Shown here piece after piece: positions 49,640 to 63,994 of a DNA stretch of 64,000 nucleotides. Position numbers and translations under genes: made by a program. The notes below the pieces were generated by a model. It worked only from the letters and a program-made list of their open reading frames with translations. It was not told the origin of the DNA and did no database searches. Origin of the DNA: Valencia hispanica (Eukaryota; Chordata; Actinopteri; Cyprinodontiformes; Valenciidae); the NCBI GenBank assembly GCA_963556495.2, contig OY747704.1, positions 34,132,501 to 34,196,500 of the forward strand, in the 5' to 3' direction. The stretch's first letter is position 1; every line of letters begins with the position of its first letter.

Positions 49640-51404
49640 TCTTCATTAAGATATATTTATTAACCAAAGTCAAAATCCTTGTTTGTGTGCACAAACTTAG
49701 GTAATTCAGATTTTTTTAACTATTAAAGAATGCCTTCGTGGAAACTGAAAGGTTACATTGCAGCTGACTTCCGACTAACAATTCTGGCCTGCAGTGGTCT
49801 TCATGACCAAGTGTTCTACCAGAGCTTCACAGATCAGAGAAAGAAGCAGGTGGAATAACTGAGAGGAAGACTGACTGCCAAACCTGAGCAGACACTAAAC
49901 TTAGGAATTATACAGAATTTTCTTCTTTCCACATTTGAAATGTCCATTTCCTAATGTGAAGGGCGGAGGAAAATAAACTGCAAGAATTAAACAGCACAGC
50001 TTGGACGTTTATGTACCTACCATAAAGATTGGATGGGCTTAATTTATGAGGGTTTGGACCAGTAAATACAGCACTCAGGAAATGTGATTAGGCTCATAAA
50101 TAGAATAGTTTACCGCTGTTTTACCCTTCACCCAAAAGCACCTTGTAAAAGCATATGTTCAAAGCATTTTTTCTAACTGCAATTTTTGAATTCCACACCA
50201 AAGAATCCACTCCATACAAAAATATTTCTTGTTATTTTCAGTTAGGGAACTGTGAGGTAAAATTACTTGAGAAATGTACCCACCACTAGTGTCTTGTCAA
50301 TGCCTTGTTTTTATATAATTATTTTAAATTTTTTTGTCTATTCTGACAAAGTGGAAACCTAAACAATGCAAGAAATTAGCTAAACACCACTTTTCTTTAA
50401 AGAGCGTATTTTGACCTGTTAAAGTTAAAATTTGACATAGGAGCCGTAAAAGTGTCTAAATTAAAGCCAATGCATATGTTTGATGATGAGGCTTTTCTAA
50501 CAGTGTGCTTAGATGAAGAAGCTACCTCAACTTCAAAAGGCTGAAGCAACAGCAAGGAGCGACAGTTCACATTTTATGGCAGCTTTAAATTAGGAAATGA
50601 AATGTTTATGTTGGTTTCTAAGATGTGGGTTTGCTCACAAGTTCCCAAAAAATACTTTAGTTATAGTTATTTGACCAAAATGCTTATTTTCATGTGCATT
50701 TTGCAGTGGAAAGTAAGCATTTTTTTAATTGGCCATTTTCCAAACTTTTTGTCATAGATGCACTCTGATCAGAAACATCTGAGGAAGCTTGGTTCAAAAA
50801 CCTGGCTGACATTTGATTATATACTTTCTTTTTTTTTATCTCAAGTGCTACATAAGTACCACATCTAATTTCCCTCTTCCATGTTAGTCCACATCCTAAA
50901 TCATAAAATTAATTTATTTTTCTTTACTTATTTATTATAACTGTTCTAATGTTTTATTAAATAATTCCCCTACACTATCAGGTATATATGTATTTATTCA
51001 TAACAGTCTTTTATAGTTTAGCTTTTTATTTACCCTGAAAATTTAAGGTGAGGGCTACTCAAAATCTTTCTTTGCAGGGCTTTTAAAAAAGATTTGTTAC
51101 ATCATCTTGCTATATTTCTACTCAGTCCATTTTGTATTTGTCATCTAGAGATAATAAAAACAAGACTAGTCTATTCTGTAGTAAGATAAAAACGTAAATC
51201 TTTTTCCTTTTATCTTCACAAATACAGTATAATAGAATAAACAAGCCTTTTTCAGAGTCATTGTTTTTTATTCTCATGTATAACAATGTGGATCAGTTGT
51301 GGGAAAAGTAATAAAACACAATTTGCCTTGGCTGGGAACATTCAAACTTACAGCCTGATGCGACAATGCTGAAAGGATTAAGGCTAAAAGATGGTAACTG
51401 AGCA
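49640..51404 (+). other. Intron, no recognisable feature
   Basis: AT-rich intron sequence without recognisable coding signal or repeats. Confidence 0.5.
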
Positions 51405-51860
51405 GTACCATAGAGTTCAGTGTTAGTACCTACATGTTTTAATTTATACAAATGACATTTGTGAAGTATCAAGTAGCCTATACTACAATTTCTTCTGTTT
51501 GCATATTATTTTCATTTTGTTCTGGAAAAGATTTAAAAAATTTTGTTTTTAGTAAATGGCTAAATGATTATCATAGTAATACTGGTAGATGTGTTTTTAG
51601 GATACATTTTCGATCATAAACTTAACTGCAAGTCTCATATACACATAATCTTGGCCAGTAAAAAGAGTATAAAGAGTTCTTTACATTTAATGTTTATTGT
51701 TCATTTTCCTGTTTCATGTTTGAGCTACTGTATTGAGGTCTGGGGTTTGTTTTTTACGTTGTAAAAAAGAACAATTAGAATCTTACATTTTGTAGATTTA
51801 AACAAGCATATGAGCAGTCTGTCTATAACTTCACATTTAATGAATATGTATTGTAATTTC
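51405..51860 (+). mobile_element. Degenerate LINE reverse-transcriptase fragment
   Basis: Broken + strand frames resemble the G-S-V-L-x-P... N-L-Y-x-N-D-I-C-E-V-S region (about 51420-51475) and the downstream FLGYIFDHKLNCKSHI (51594-51642) and LSYCIEVWG (51719-51746) of fish LINE ORF2 proteins. The second part is open from 51564 to 51764. The YADD box itself is not recoverable. Distinct from the L2-type copies. Confidence 0.6.
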
Positions 51861-52108
51861 ATAGATTTAATTTGCTAATCCTGTTTTAATTTAGTTTAAG
51901 TTTGAATTTGTATAGTGATATTATATATCTATATTCTAAAGGGAGTAAAATAAAGCAGAATATATATTTTTTCCGAAAAGGAGCATAATAATAATTATTT
52001 TAGCTGCTTGATGATACAGGACTCTAGCAAATCTGTTCAACATAAAACAAGTTTTCACATCAACAACATTTTACATGTTCTTTTCTTTTTATTTATTCAA
52101 ACCTTTAA

Positions 52109-54429
<2,321 letters not shown>

Positions 54430-56530
54430 AGCTTTCATAAATAAGAAACCGATTTGAAGAATCTTCAGTCTATATGGAATAGTTTAGTCCAGGTTTGATC
54501 TGTCGATTCCAAAACAAAAGCCAAAACAAAAACACCTTGTGAAGAAGCTGACTAAAGCTGGTAAGACATTATCCACAGTGAAACATGTTTTGTAGCAACA
54601 TGGGATGAAAGGCCACTCAGCAAGGATGAAACCATTACTTCAAAAGAAACATAAAAAGCCAAATTGCAGTTAGAAAAATGGACACAAGGACAAAGACATT
54701 CACTTTTGGAGACATGTCTTGTGATCTGATGAAACTAAAGTGGAACTGTTTGGCCAAAATGACCATTTGGAGTAAAAAGGAGACACTTTTTGGTCTGAGA
54801 ACACCATCCCAACTGTGCAGGATGGATCTGTCAGCATTATGTGGTGGGGCTGTTTTGCAGCGGAGGAACTGGTGCACATCATAAAATAGATGACATCACA
54901 AGGAAAGAATTTAATATGGAAATATTGAAGCAAAATATGAAGATATCAGCCAGGAAGTGGAAATGGGTCTTTCAAATGGACATTCACTCAAGGCACAAAG
55001 CCAGAGTGGTTACTACATGGCTTACGGAGAGTAAAGTCAGTCTTGTGGCTTGGCCACCACAAAGCACTGATCTCCATCCCATAGAGAATTTGTGGACAGA
55101 TCTGAAAATGTGTGTGGGAGCAAGCTGGCCTACAAACCTGATGCAGTTACACCAGTTATGTCAGAAAGAATGGGCCAGAACTATGGAATTATATTTCGGT
55201 CAAAATCCTGAGCGAGATTTTCAACCCTCAACCAGGCACGCACGTAATTGCTCATGCGCGTGTGCGCATATTCAACAACACGCGCATGTGGATTTCACCT
55301 CACACGAAGCTTTCATACACGCATGAGGGTAAATCTTAGGAGAGGCTGCGCCCTCGAAAGGAAATTCTGCACGAGCGAGTAAAAGACTTTTGACTGCTTG
55401 GGGGAGGGGCCTATGGTCGGCACTGACCCTGTGTAATTGGTCTTTTGAAATCAGTAACGCCCACAGGATCAGTGAGATTTTCATAAGAGTTCACCAAACA
55501 TCACATTACTTTTGGTATCCTACGAAAAGAAAAAGAAAAACTCATATTGAATGTCATAATTTATATTCTGTTGTTAGTTTTTCATTCATAAATGTAAATT
55601 TCTCAAATGCAAACCTCTGTTTTATACCTTCCTGAAAGAACTGAAACTCTTCTTCTACTTCACTTTCTTTAATGGAGAAAAGCACTGCAATTGCTTGAAA
55701 GGATATAATGAACTGATTGTGAACTTTTTACCCCTAGCCCTTTTTAAAATATATTTTTCATTTCATTTAATTTAATTTCATTTCATTTATTTACATTTTT
55801 TGTTTTTCTTTTTTTCCTCTGCTTGAATGCTACACCAATGTACTTTTGCTATTTTCCTGGCTATCTGGCATCACCAAAGTCATGTTTTCTTTGTTTGACA
55901 AATGCCATTTTCTTGTATTGTTAAACTGTGAAAAAAAAATATTACTCTACTGATCCTGTGGGCATTACCGATTTAAAAAGACCAATTACACAGGGTCAAT
56001 GCCGACCTTAGGCTCCTCCTCCAAACAGTCAAAAGTCTTTTACTCCCTCACGCAGAATTTCCTTTCGAGGGCGCAGCCTCTCCTAAGATTTACCTTTATG
56101 CGTGTATGAAAGCTTCGTGTAGAGCGCGTGTGAGGTGAAATCCACATGCGCGGGTTGTTGGATATGCGCGCATGAGCAATTACGTGCGTGCCTTGTTGAA
56201 TACGCACGGGTGAGGGTTGAAAATCTCGCTCGGGATTTTTGACTGAAATGTAATTCCATACAGAACTACAGCAAACTGTTGTGATAAGCTATTGGAGGGA
56301 AACCCAGAGCATTTGACCCAATCCATACAGATACCAAACACTGAGGAAATGTATGTAAACTTCTGATTGTGGAGACAATAATAAGTAAATATCTGATACA
56401 TTATGTCATCATCATTATTGTTTTACCAATTCCCACTGACCTAAAACAAATGTAGTTTGGTCTGATTTAACAGACATTGAAAAAAGGGTGAATGTGTCTT
56501 TTTAGTCAGTGTATGTACATTTCTGGTTTC
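54430..56530 (+). mobile_element. Tc1-like transposon split by a palindromic element
   Basis: 54430-55183 follows the transposase of a common fish Tc1-like family: ccacagtgaaacatgttttg, ttttggagacatgtcttgtg, then ggaggaactggtgcacatca. One frame (54841 onward) gives MDIHSRHKARVVTTWL and then QSTDLHPIENLWTDLK, the final catalytic Glu region. It breaks off at 55183 and resumes at 56269 (cagcaaactgttgtgataag) through aaatgtatgtaaacttctga to the right end near 56530. Frameshifts and substitutions make it inactive. Confidence 0.85.
55184..56260. mobile_element. Large palindromic (foldback) transposon with 8-bp target duplication
   Basis: Inverted arms of about 310 bp (55184-55490 and 55945-56260) enclose a roughly 450-bp AT-rich spacer. 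Arms match nearly base for base over blocks such as gagcgagattttcaaccctc, aggagaggctgcgccctcga and aaggaaattctgc; the left arm lacks two short segments present in the right. Both arms are CpG-rich. Flanks cagaacta (55176-55183 and 56261-56268) are an 8-bp duplication inside the Tc1-like host. No transposase. The 8-bp duplication fits hAT but the ends tggaatta do not clearly do so, so the superfamily is open. Confidence 0.85.
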
Positions 56531-56588
56531 AGCCATACATCAAATGCTTGGGATAGACACCAGCACCATGGATGGACAGAATTGTACT

Positions 56589-56800
56589 ACATACATACAT
56601 TCATACACACACACATACATACATACATACATACATACATACATACATACATACATACATACATACATACATACATACATACATACATACATACATACAT
56701 ACATACATACATACATACATACATACATACATACATACATACATACATACATACATACATACATACATACATACATACATACATACAAACAAACAAACAA
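56589..56800. repeat. (ACAT)n microsatellite with AAAC end
   Basis: About 200 bp of nearly perfect ACAT units, followed by four AAAC units. The overlapping long ORFs on both strands are repeat artefacts. It lies about 150 bp upstream of the first TSP1 exon. Confidence 0.97.
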
Positions 56801-56942
56801 GAGTTAAGATAATTCTGTTTCCTTAGAAGCAAAGGGTAAAGCAGATATACTCTAAAACTAGACTCAATTTGACTGAAAACTTTTGGCTTATAGTTAACTT
56901 TTAAATGGCATTAATTGAAGTGACTAATCTATGTTGCTGCAG

Positions 56943-57110
56943 TAAATGGTGGCTGGTCGACATGGACAGAGTGGTCCCCTTGTAACAGTCGCTGTGGACG
57001 AGGCTTTCAGAAACGAACCAGAAGCTGCACCAACCCTGCTCCTCTTAATGGAGGATTGCCCTGTGATGGACAGGCTATACAGAAGCTACCCTGCACCACA
57101 TTGTGCACAG
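56943..57110 (+). CDS. unc5c: unc5c exon: thrombospondin type-1 repeat 1
   Basis: A 168-bp exon between acceptor atgttgctgcag and donor ACAG|gtaatt. It is symmetrical (phase 1 both sides), so skipping would keep frame. It encodes [20 protein letters not shown], then [20 protein letters not shown] and [15 protein letters not shown]. The six cysteines of a TSP1 repeat and the W-x-x-W-x-x-W motif for C-mannosylation are present. CNSRCG does not fit the usual C-x-x-(S/T)-C-G O-fucose site. Only the phase-1 frame gives this; the ATG-started ORF here is a shadow. Closest to UNC5C, with UNC5B next. Confidence 0.97.
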
Positions 57111-57279
57111 GTAATTGTATTTTGTTTAATCAAATTTTGAATAACACTACCTGAACAATTTTACAGCATTCACAGAGTTTATCATTGTATTGGTTTAACT
57201 CTTACACCTACCTTCTTTTCCACACTTTTTTTTTAACTTCTAACTGGCCTAACTTTGCTTACCTTCCATTCCTCTACAG

Positions 57280-57444
57280 TGGACGGAGTGTGGACAGATT
57301 GGAGTAAGTGGTCAGCCTGTGGAACAGAGTGCACTCAGTACAGGAGAAGAGAGTGCAACAACCCTGCACCTAAAAATGGTGGAAAGGACTGTGAGGGCCT
57401 CGTGCTCCAGTCTCAAAACTGTACTGATGGGCTCTGTATGCAAA
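57280..57444 (+). CDS. unc5c: unc5c exon: thrombospondin type-1 repeat 2
   Basis: A 165-bp exon after a 169-bp intron, between acceptor ttcctctacag and donor CAAA|gtaagt, phase 1 on both sides. It encodes [18 protein letters not shown], then [20 protein letters not shown] and [17 protein letters not shown]. Six cysteines and a W-x-x-W-x-x-W motif are present; NCT is a possible N-glycosylation site. RRREC and [10 protein letters not shown] distinguish it from UNC5B and UNC5D. The exon ends just before the juxtamembrane segment, where UNC5 isoforms differ by alternative exons. Confidence 0.97.
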
Positions 57445-58067
57445 GTAAGTTGTCAGAAATTATAATCAAGATAAACTATATGCATGACAAAAAGCATGCT
57501 CTTTGAATGTTATTTATTTGTTGCATGTATGACTCAAAAAGAAAATTTCACAGTGAACTTTGCCTAACGTAGATGGAGAATAAAATATTTACTGATTAGC
57601 TGTTACACTGGTGACCGCATGAGTAACATTGTGTAGCTTCTTCCTCTTTTACTGTCAAAACAACCCTGGCTTATCAGTGAATGGACTGTCTAATCCAAGG
57701 TCCTTTAGCTGCTTTGGGTTGTTATGTGGGGCATTTGTATGAACTTTGTCTCAGCTAATTTGTATTCTAGAAACTTCACAAAGATCCAGGCCATTCTTAG
57801 GCTGTTTCCTGTAGAGACTTCTGTTGTCCTGCCAGCGAAGGCTTTGACCATAGAAGGGTTCTCTTTTCATGAGACAGTTTGACTAATCACAATGAAATGT
57901 TTAGATGACAATTTGTATCATAGAAACATTCTATATTTTCAGTAAATGCTAGGATATGGGTTGCCCCAGCAGACAAGGTGGTTGGTGAGATTGTTTTTAA
58001 TGTACCCAATTTGAATAAAAACAACAAAATAGAATTTTTAAACTTAACAAAAAGTAAAAGATTTAAC
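57445..58067 (+). other. Intron, no recognisable feature
   Basis: Donor gtaagttg, then AT-rich sequence without further signals up to the TTAA-type element. Confidence 0.5.
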
Positions 58068-58071
58068 TTAA

Positions 58072-59119
58072 AGTGCAACTCACCCCCAAATCAACATTTT
58101 TTATGCTGATAAACTATATAACTGAGTGTCTAATATTGCTATCTAAATTTCCGGTGATTATTTTTTGTAATTTAGTAAATTTTTGTAAAAATATAAAAAC
58201 ATTTTTACCAAAAACCGTTAGTGGAGTGCCCTCTTCAGGTTAAAATGTTAAACTGCACTTGAATTTGAATCGGGCATTGCTACTGGCTCAGTTTGGGTTT
58301 GTGACGTCAGCGGGGGAAACTGATGTCAGCCTTCCTGCCGCTGTGGAGTATAAAACAAGGCCAGTCTAGGCCACACCTCGTTTACAGCATTTATCAGGTT
58401 AGTGATTTGTTAGCTTAGCATTTAGTTAGATTCTTTAGCATAGCCTTTCCTACTGACATCTGCGCATTACCTATGACAAAGGGCTGAACTGATATCATTA
58501 AATGGATAATGAAATCAGGGCTTAGAGTTATTTTTTCAGTGCACTATGATTTATACCTTCGGCACCTCTTTGCGGCATGCATTTTCTGTTGCAGACAATG
58601 AGGTACAGTTGCCGCAGGTGCACTTGTTGAGCCAGAGTCACAATATATTACTCAAGATAATCTAAATTTAGCTTTAGCAGTGGCTAACAACAATGTACCA
58701 CTCAGAGATGGGCCCCATCAAATGCTGCGATGCCGCTGCAGGCTCGGCACCTGTTGCCCCGGGCAGCTCACGAGCCATTGGCTTGAAACAATATGGCTCA
58801 GGGCTGCTCGTCTCCTCCACAGAACTTTCCTCCCTTTTCTCTCTTTCCTCATGTGAAGGAGGTGGAGAGACATCCTCATCTTCAAAATTGCCTCCCTCTG
58901 AGACAATGGAGCTCGCGTCGCTATTGCTCTCCATCTTTCTGGCTGTCTGTGTGCCGCACATAGGTGCTGCAGCAGCTCGACTGTCAACATGTCAAGCACA
59001 GCCCAGACCATGCCCAGCCCTCCCCCTCGCTGGTCCGCCAGGCAACGCCTCATTTTGAGGCATTTTTCAAACAGGAAATGTGGGTGGAGTTTTAACTCTG
59101 ATAGGGGATGAGTTACACT
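58072..59119. mobile_element. TTAA-type DNA transposon, 1 kb non-autonomous copy
   Basis: The left end agtgcaactcaccccc and the reverse-complemented right end agtgtaactcatcccc form terminal inverted repeats. Flanks are TTAA (58068-58071) and TTAC (59120-59123), a decayed TTAA duplication. It shares left-end and internal words with the 205-bp MITE at 1128-1332. The right half is GC-rich and holds a minus-strand open frame, so this may be a longer parent of the MITE. No transposase core is recognised. Confidence 0.75.
58674..58961 (-). pseudogene. Transposon-borne ORF fragment, possibly P2X7-C-terminal-domain-like
   Basis: A 95-codon minus-strand ORF with an acidic, Ser/Glu-rich start (MESNSDASSIVSEGG, then EEREKREESSVEETSS), then EPYCFKPMARELPG and ISEWYIVVSHC. 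The order acidic stretch, P-Y-x-F-x-P-x-A-R-E, then W...C resembles the beginning of a family often labelled P2X7-like that is found within fish transposons. Only the start is present and Cys/His ligands are mostly missing. Low certainty. It ends inside the element. Confidence 0.35.
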
Positions 59120-59123
59120 TTAC

Positions 59124-61945
59124 AAAATGTATCAACTGCTAGTTTTACACTTGCAAACGGCATTGGAAGTTGGTTATTTTACTATTTGAAAAAAAAAAAT
59201 TTATTGAAGAAAACATTTCATTCTCCAACATCTTTCTTCATTACCTGCATATGTTTCAGCTTACTTTTCTCCTTCAGTCACCAGCTTTTCATAACTTTTT
59301 GGTCCCCTAGACCCATTGTCAAAATGTTTTTGCCTGTCCCTCACAGTTCTCTGGATTTTATTTCTCTTTCCTGAGCACTCTTGATTATTGTTCTCCCCGT
59401 CAGTTATTTGCTTTTGCCCTACTGTGTTCTTTCTTCTCTTGTGCTCACTGTAGGTGAGTCACCAAACAGACCAACAATGCAAAAGGGTCTTTGAATGACA
59501 TTATTAAGCTTAATCTTCCCACTTTTTCATGCCCTACCCAAGTCAAAAATACCAGTTTTGTATTAAAGTAATGACAAATAATGATGTGGAGTTGTCATCC
59601 ACAACTTAGTCACTTCCGACATCAGTAAATGTAAAAGCCTGCATGCGAAATGTGGGCTGAGTAATAATGGGCACAATTGAACGGCAACAGTTTTTTTTCC
59701 AGGTAGAGGCAATTATTTTTGTTGACTTGTGGGAGCAATGCCTGTTGCTTCATGTGCTCAGAGTAATTGGCAGACAAGCATATCAAGAGGGTAAGAGAGG
59801 AATGTGGGGAGGTTTGAAAGAGTGAGAAGTAAAAAATAACATGAAAACAGAAGTACTTCCTTTCTTTTTACAACCACCTCTGCACTTAAGGTTCATTATT
59901 GTAATTTCGAAGTGTCTTTAATTCTTCAAAGGAAACCATAGCTGTAATAAGTTTCTCAGTTCCCAAAGGTTTTAGGGCCCTTCCAAAAAGAATGCCACAA
60001 TTATGCCACATATCTCCACAATTGTCAAGCTCCTTAGTTTATTTCACTCACTGCTGGATTCTATGGTGTCTCTTGTCCTTCTTCCAGTGATTATTTTATT
60101 TGTGTCTGTAAGTTTTGCGATTATTAAATCCATCATTCCATGTTTTATTATGTGTCTGCCGTTGCCCTGTTACCATTTGTGTCCTCCTCAACAAACAACA
60201 TAAATGACAGATCAGGATAACCCTTGTTGCTATATTAGGGTTTTTTCCCATATGTAAGCAGAAAAAGTGCAGTGACAAATATATCTTAATAATAAAACGA
60301 TATAATTCCTAAGAAAACATTTTCCTTAGCACAACATTGACATAATTTACTGTACGTACATGCATCCTTGCCTACACTGAGCCTGCTGTATAGTGTATCA
60401 GATCGAATCCATCCATTTCCTGCAACCTGTGTTGTACGTGATCACACAATCTGGCATAAAATCCAAAGAGGTATAGATTTCGGCTCATTTCCCCTGATTG
60501 ATTTCCTGCCTGTGAAATGACTGCACAGTTGTGGTTTTATGTCAGCGTTAATGTTTCAACTGTTTCTTGTAGCAATAACAGGAATCCATGAAGCATAATG
60601 TGTCAGTTTATGCACTGCACTGTTTGTGGCTATTGGAGGGAGTTCCTGCATGCACAGCATTTTTACATACTGTATTTACAGTATATTTGAAAGGCATAGG
60701 GCAAATCTTATGCCATGAATCCATTCGGTTTATGAAAGATTGTTCTTTTGGAGTGTAGCCTTTAGAAAGACAGAAAAAAGCCTCCTAGTATGTGTGGCAA
60801 TCCTTTCCCACTGGTGTTAAAAATACCCATTTAAACTGTAAGTGTTAAGGGTTTGAATGAACTGATAAGGCACTGTCAATTTAGTGAGGGATTTAATGTT
60901 TTAGATAGTGTGTTCTATAATTGACTTTGTGCTCAGAAGCACTTCTCCCTCGTTTTCTTCTCTCCTTCACTCTCCTTTTGCCCCTCCCCCTCCGGAATTG
61001 TACGCTTCATCATCTTTTGTGCCTTCTTCCTCTAAAAGTTGTCTGCTTGAACTCTGTGAGGTAGAAATCCATTCGCCCTCACTTTTGCCCTGCAAATCCT
61101 TTTATCTTTGTGTTGATGTGTTTATGTGAGATATATCCCCGTGTGAGCTTGTGTGAATGTATTTGATTTCAAAAAAATTTTAACAGTTGTCTTCTCTCTC
61201 ATGTTTTTACTTGTTGACTTTTATCTGACACATTGATCACAATTCTTGGAAGAGATGCACTCTGAGCTCCACCAGGTCATCCTGGAGACCATGACATTTT
61301 CCTCCCAAACAAACTCTGTGCCTGTCTACGAATATATATTCTGCATAACACTTTTACTAGAAGAAATATAATCTCCAGCACAGCCTCTAAAACCATAGTA
61401 ATCACTAGAGACGTTGACTGTTATGTAACTTTTGAATTTGGATGAAACAATAAACTGTTTTCCTTTTATCATGCAAAACTATCCGCAGGTACTGCATGGC
61501 AACAAACAATCCATCTCCACCCCTGAAAAGCTCTACTTATCCCAATTTTGTTTCCTCCCATTGTGGCCTCTCTTTAGCATTGTTTTCTGCATGGCATGTC
61601 AGCAAATTTTTTCCACTTTTCTTAAATGCTTTGGTCTCATCTGTGCCTGTCTTTTTGTTTAAACCTCTCTTGTGTATGCTCTCATTTAATCATGTATGCT
61701 TCATTTTACAAGTATAGTGTTTTCATTATTGCTTTTTGCTTAAACAGTTGTATTGCAAAAATTACACAATAAATCTCCCCCCTGCCTTGTTGCTCGAATT
61801 ATTCTCACTAATTCAGATTTTTATCCTCATGGATTTTTTTTTTTTGAGTTATATCTTTGCTGTTATTCGTGTTTTCTTATATAAGAAAAAGTTATATTGC
61901 TTGATGTGTCTAAGCTTACATGGTTCCTAGCAAAATTATTTGCGC
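59124..61945 (+). other. Intron, no recognisable feature
   Basis: About 2.8 kb, AT-rich with pyrimidine-rich parts. No gene or named repeat found. Confidence 0.5.
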
Positions 61946-61949
61946 TTCT

Positions 61950-63805
61950 TGTACTTTTCTTTTTCTCATGTTCCTTACTCAAACTAAGCCAGCTCAAAGT
62001 TGTGCATAGTAAAAGGCAAGGAGTGGACTACAATTTTTCCTTTTTTTCTCCTTACAAATACAAATCTGAAAACTATGCATATGTATTTAGTTCCTGTGAG
62101 TCAGTACTTTGTGGAACCCTTGACTCTTTTCGGCCAAGTCATGACTGTGCTTTGATCTTTGCCATTCCATCATAGGTCTGGCTTTACGTCAAGTTTTGTG
62201 GTCTTGCTTCCTAAATCTCAAGTCCTGTACGGGATTTATTTTCTAATTTATCTCTATTGAGGTCCATCCATCTTGCCATCAGCTCTGAACCACTTTCCTG
62301 TTCTAGCAGTATGTGTCATAGTCTTTCTCTGTTTCTGTCTGTCTTGTGTCCTTGATTGTCCCCAGCTGCCCCGAGTTTCCCTGATTGTCTCCCCTGATTA
62401 CCTTCCCCGTGTATTTATACCCCTCTGTGTTCCCATTTTCTTGCTGGTTTGTCGTTGCATGTTCGACGTACATTTTCATCGTCAGTCCCCAGTCGTCTGA
62501 GTCCCTGTACTCCTTAACCCTGGTTGTATAACCCAATCGAGACCTCCATTAAAGAGTCTTTTCAACATCTACGCCTGTTCTGCCTCCTAGTCCGCACTTA
62601 AAACTTGACAGCATGACGTTGCTACCACCATGTTTCACAAAGAGCATAATGTTTTCATGGGAATGTGCATTGTTAAATTACAGCCACACACACAGTTTTG
62701 CATGTCGGCTAAGAAGCTCACTTTCGGGCTGACCAGAGCACCTTCGTCTAACATTTGCTTTGCTCCCTTCATGGCTTTTGGGAAACTTTAAAAAACAGTT
62801 ACTGATGGCTTTCTAAAAACAATAGCTTTGCCCTCACCACCCTCCCATGAAGCCCAGATATGTGGGGTACACAACTAATTGTCATGTTGACAGAATTTTT
62901 AACTTGAGCTGTGAATCTATGTAGCTCCTCCAGAGTTGCTGTGGGCCTCATGGCTGCTTCTCTTGGATAATCCTATGCTTGGCCTTTCAACATAGGTGAA
63001 AGGCCATGCCTTGTTAGGTTTGCAGTCATGCTGAATTTTTCCCATTTCTAGAAGATTGATTATTAAGTCCTCTGTGGATCATTTAAAGCTTTGGAAATTG
63101 AAGCCACGGTCACAAAATGTGGTTTTGAAGGACCCAATCAAAAGCCAGGTGCTGGATCTAAGTAAAGCTTTTAGCTGTCGAAAAAGATTTTAATAACTGA
63201 AATTAACATGTTAATAGGAGGATCTACCAAAAGTAAGAAAGAAAACTTAGTCCAAATATAAACGGAGGCAGTAAAAATCAGCTGTAGGTGGGTGATTAAA
63301 AATTGAACATGGATTCTATGCTGGAGGAGGAAGTAAATTCAACAGAATCCACTAAGAGAATACTATCAAAACCGAAACTGTTTAAGTTTATGCCTGACCT
63401 GTGTGGTGTGTTATTGTATCCCCATGATGCTGTTTGTTCACTAAGGTTCTCAAATAAACCTCTGAGGACTCCACAAAACAGCTGTATTTGTTCTGAAATT
63501 AAATTATGCACAGACTATTTGCCAATCATGTTCGACTTCTGAAGCCTATTGGTTGCATTTAATTCTATTTAGGGGTGTTCAAGTAAAGGAGGTTGAACAC
63601 AAATGCATGCCACACCTTTGAGAATTTTATTGGTAGAAAAAATGTAAACCTCATTGATCATCTTTTTTTTCGTAACAGTTATTTTCGATTTGTGTCGATC
63701 TATCACATAAAATCCACATATAATACTTTAAAGTTTGTGGTTGTAAAGTAACAAAGTGTGATCAAATGGGTTATTTAGGTCATATAAATTGTGTTTTTAG
63801 ACACT
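61950..63805 (-). mobile_element. Tc1-like transposon split by a solo LTR
   Basis: On the minus strand, the part from about 63805 to 63420 carries the long 5' terminal repeat (words matching tctatcacataaaatccaca, tttaaagtttgtggttgtaa and aacagctgtatttgttctga). Transposase sequence then runs 63150-62617 (gctaccaccatgtttcacaa, gaccagagcaccttcgtcta, agctcctccagagttgctgt). It resumes at 62313-62060 (ccatccatcttgccatcagc, ctgtgctttgatctttgcca, gagtcagtactttgtggaac). Order agrees with one fish Tc1-like element interrupted at 62314-62610. Coding frame destroyed. Confidence 0.83.
62314..62610 (+). mobile_element. Solo LTR inside the Tc1-like element
   Basis: A 297-bp segment starting TGTCATAG and ending ACTTGACA interrupts the Tc1-like sequence. 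The flanking pentamers gtatg (62309-62313) and gcatg (62611-62615) are a one-mismatch 5-bp target duplication. It has a TATA-like gtatttatac near 62410 and ATTAAA near 62549. It shares LTR ends TGTCA...TGACA with the element at 38942 but not its body, so it is another family of the same broad type. The internal part was probably lost by LTR-LTR recombination. Confidence 0.78.
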
Positions 63806-63994
63806 GTAATCACACCAAACCAAATCTTACCATTTAAAGCAGACATCAAACGTTTTGGCCAATTCTTCCCACCTCACTTGAACAATTATAATTAAATGAT
63901 ACGTTCTACCTGTCAAGTTTGCAAATGTAACAATGTTCTATCCAGTATATGCTTATCACCCCACCTAACCTTGTCAATGTATCTTTCTCTACAG
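63806..63994 (+). other. End of intron, possible splice acceptor
   Basis: AT-rich, ending in a pyrimidine-rich tatctttctctacag that would serve as a 3' splice site. Confidence 0.45.

Noticed and set aside
56492..56832. Several ORFs of 60-106 codons on both strands
   Set aside because: All are translations of the (ACAT)n microsatellite, open in every frame because the unit lacks stops.
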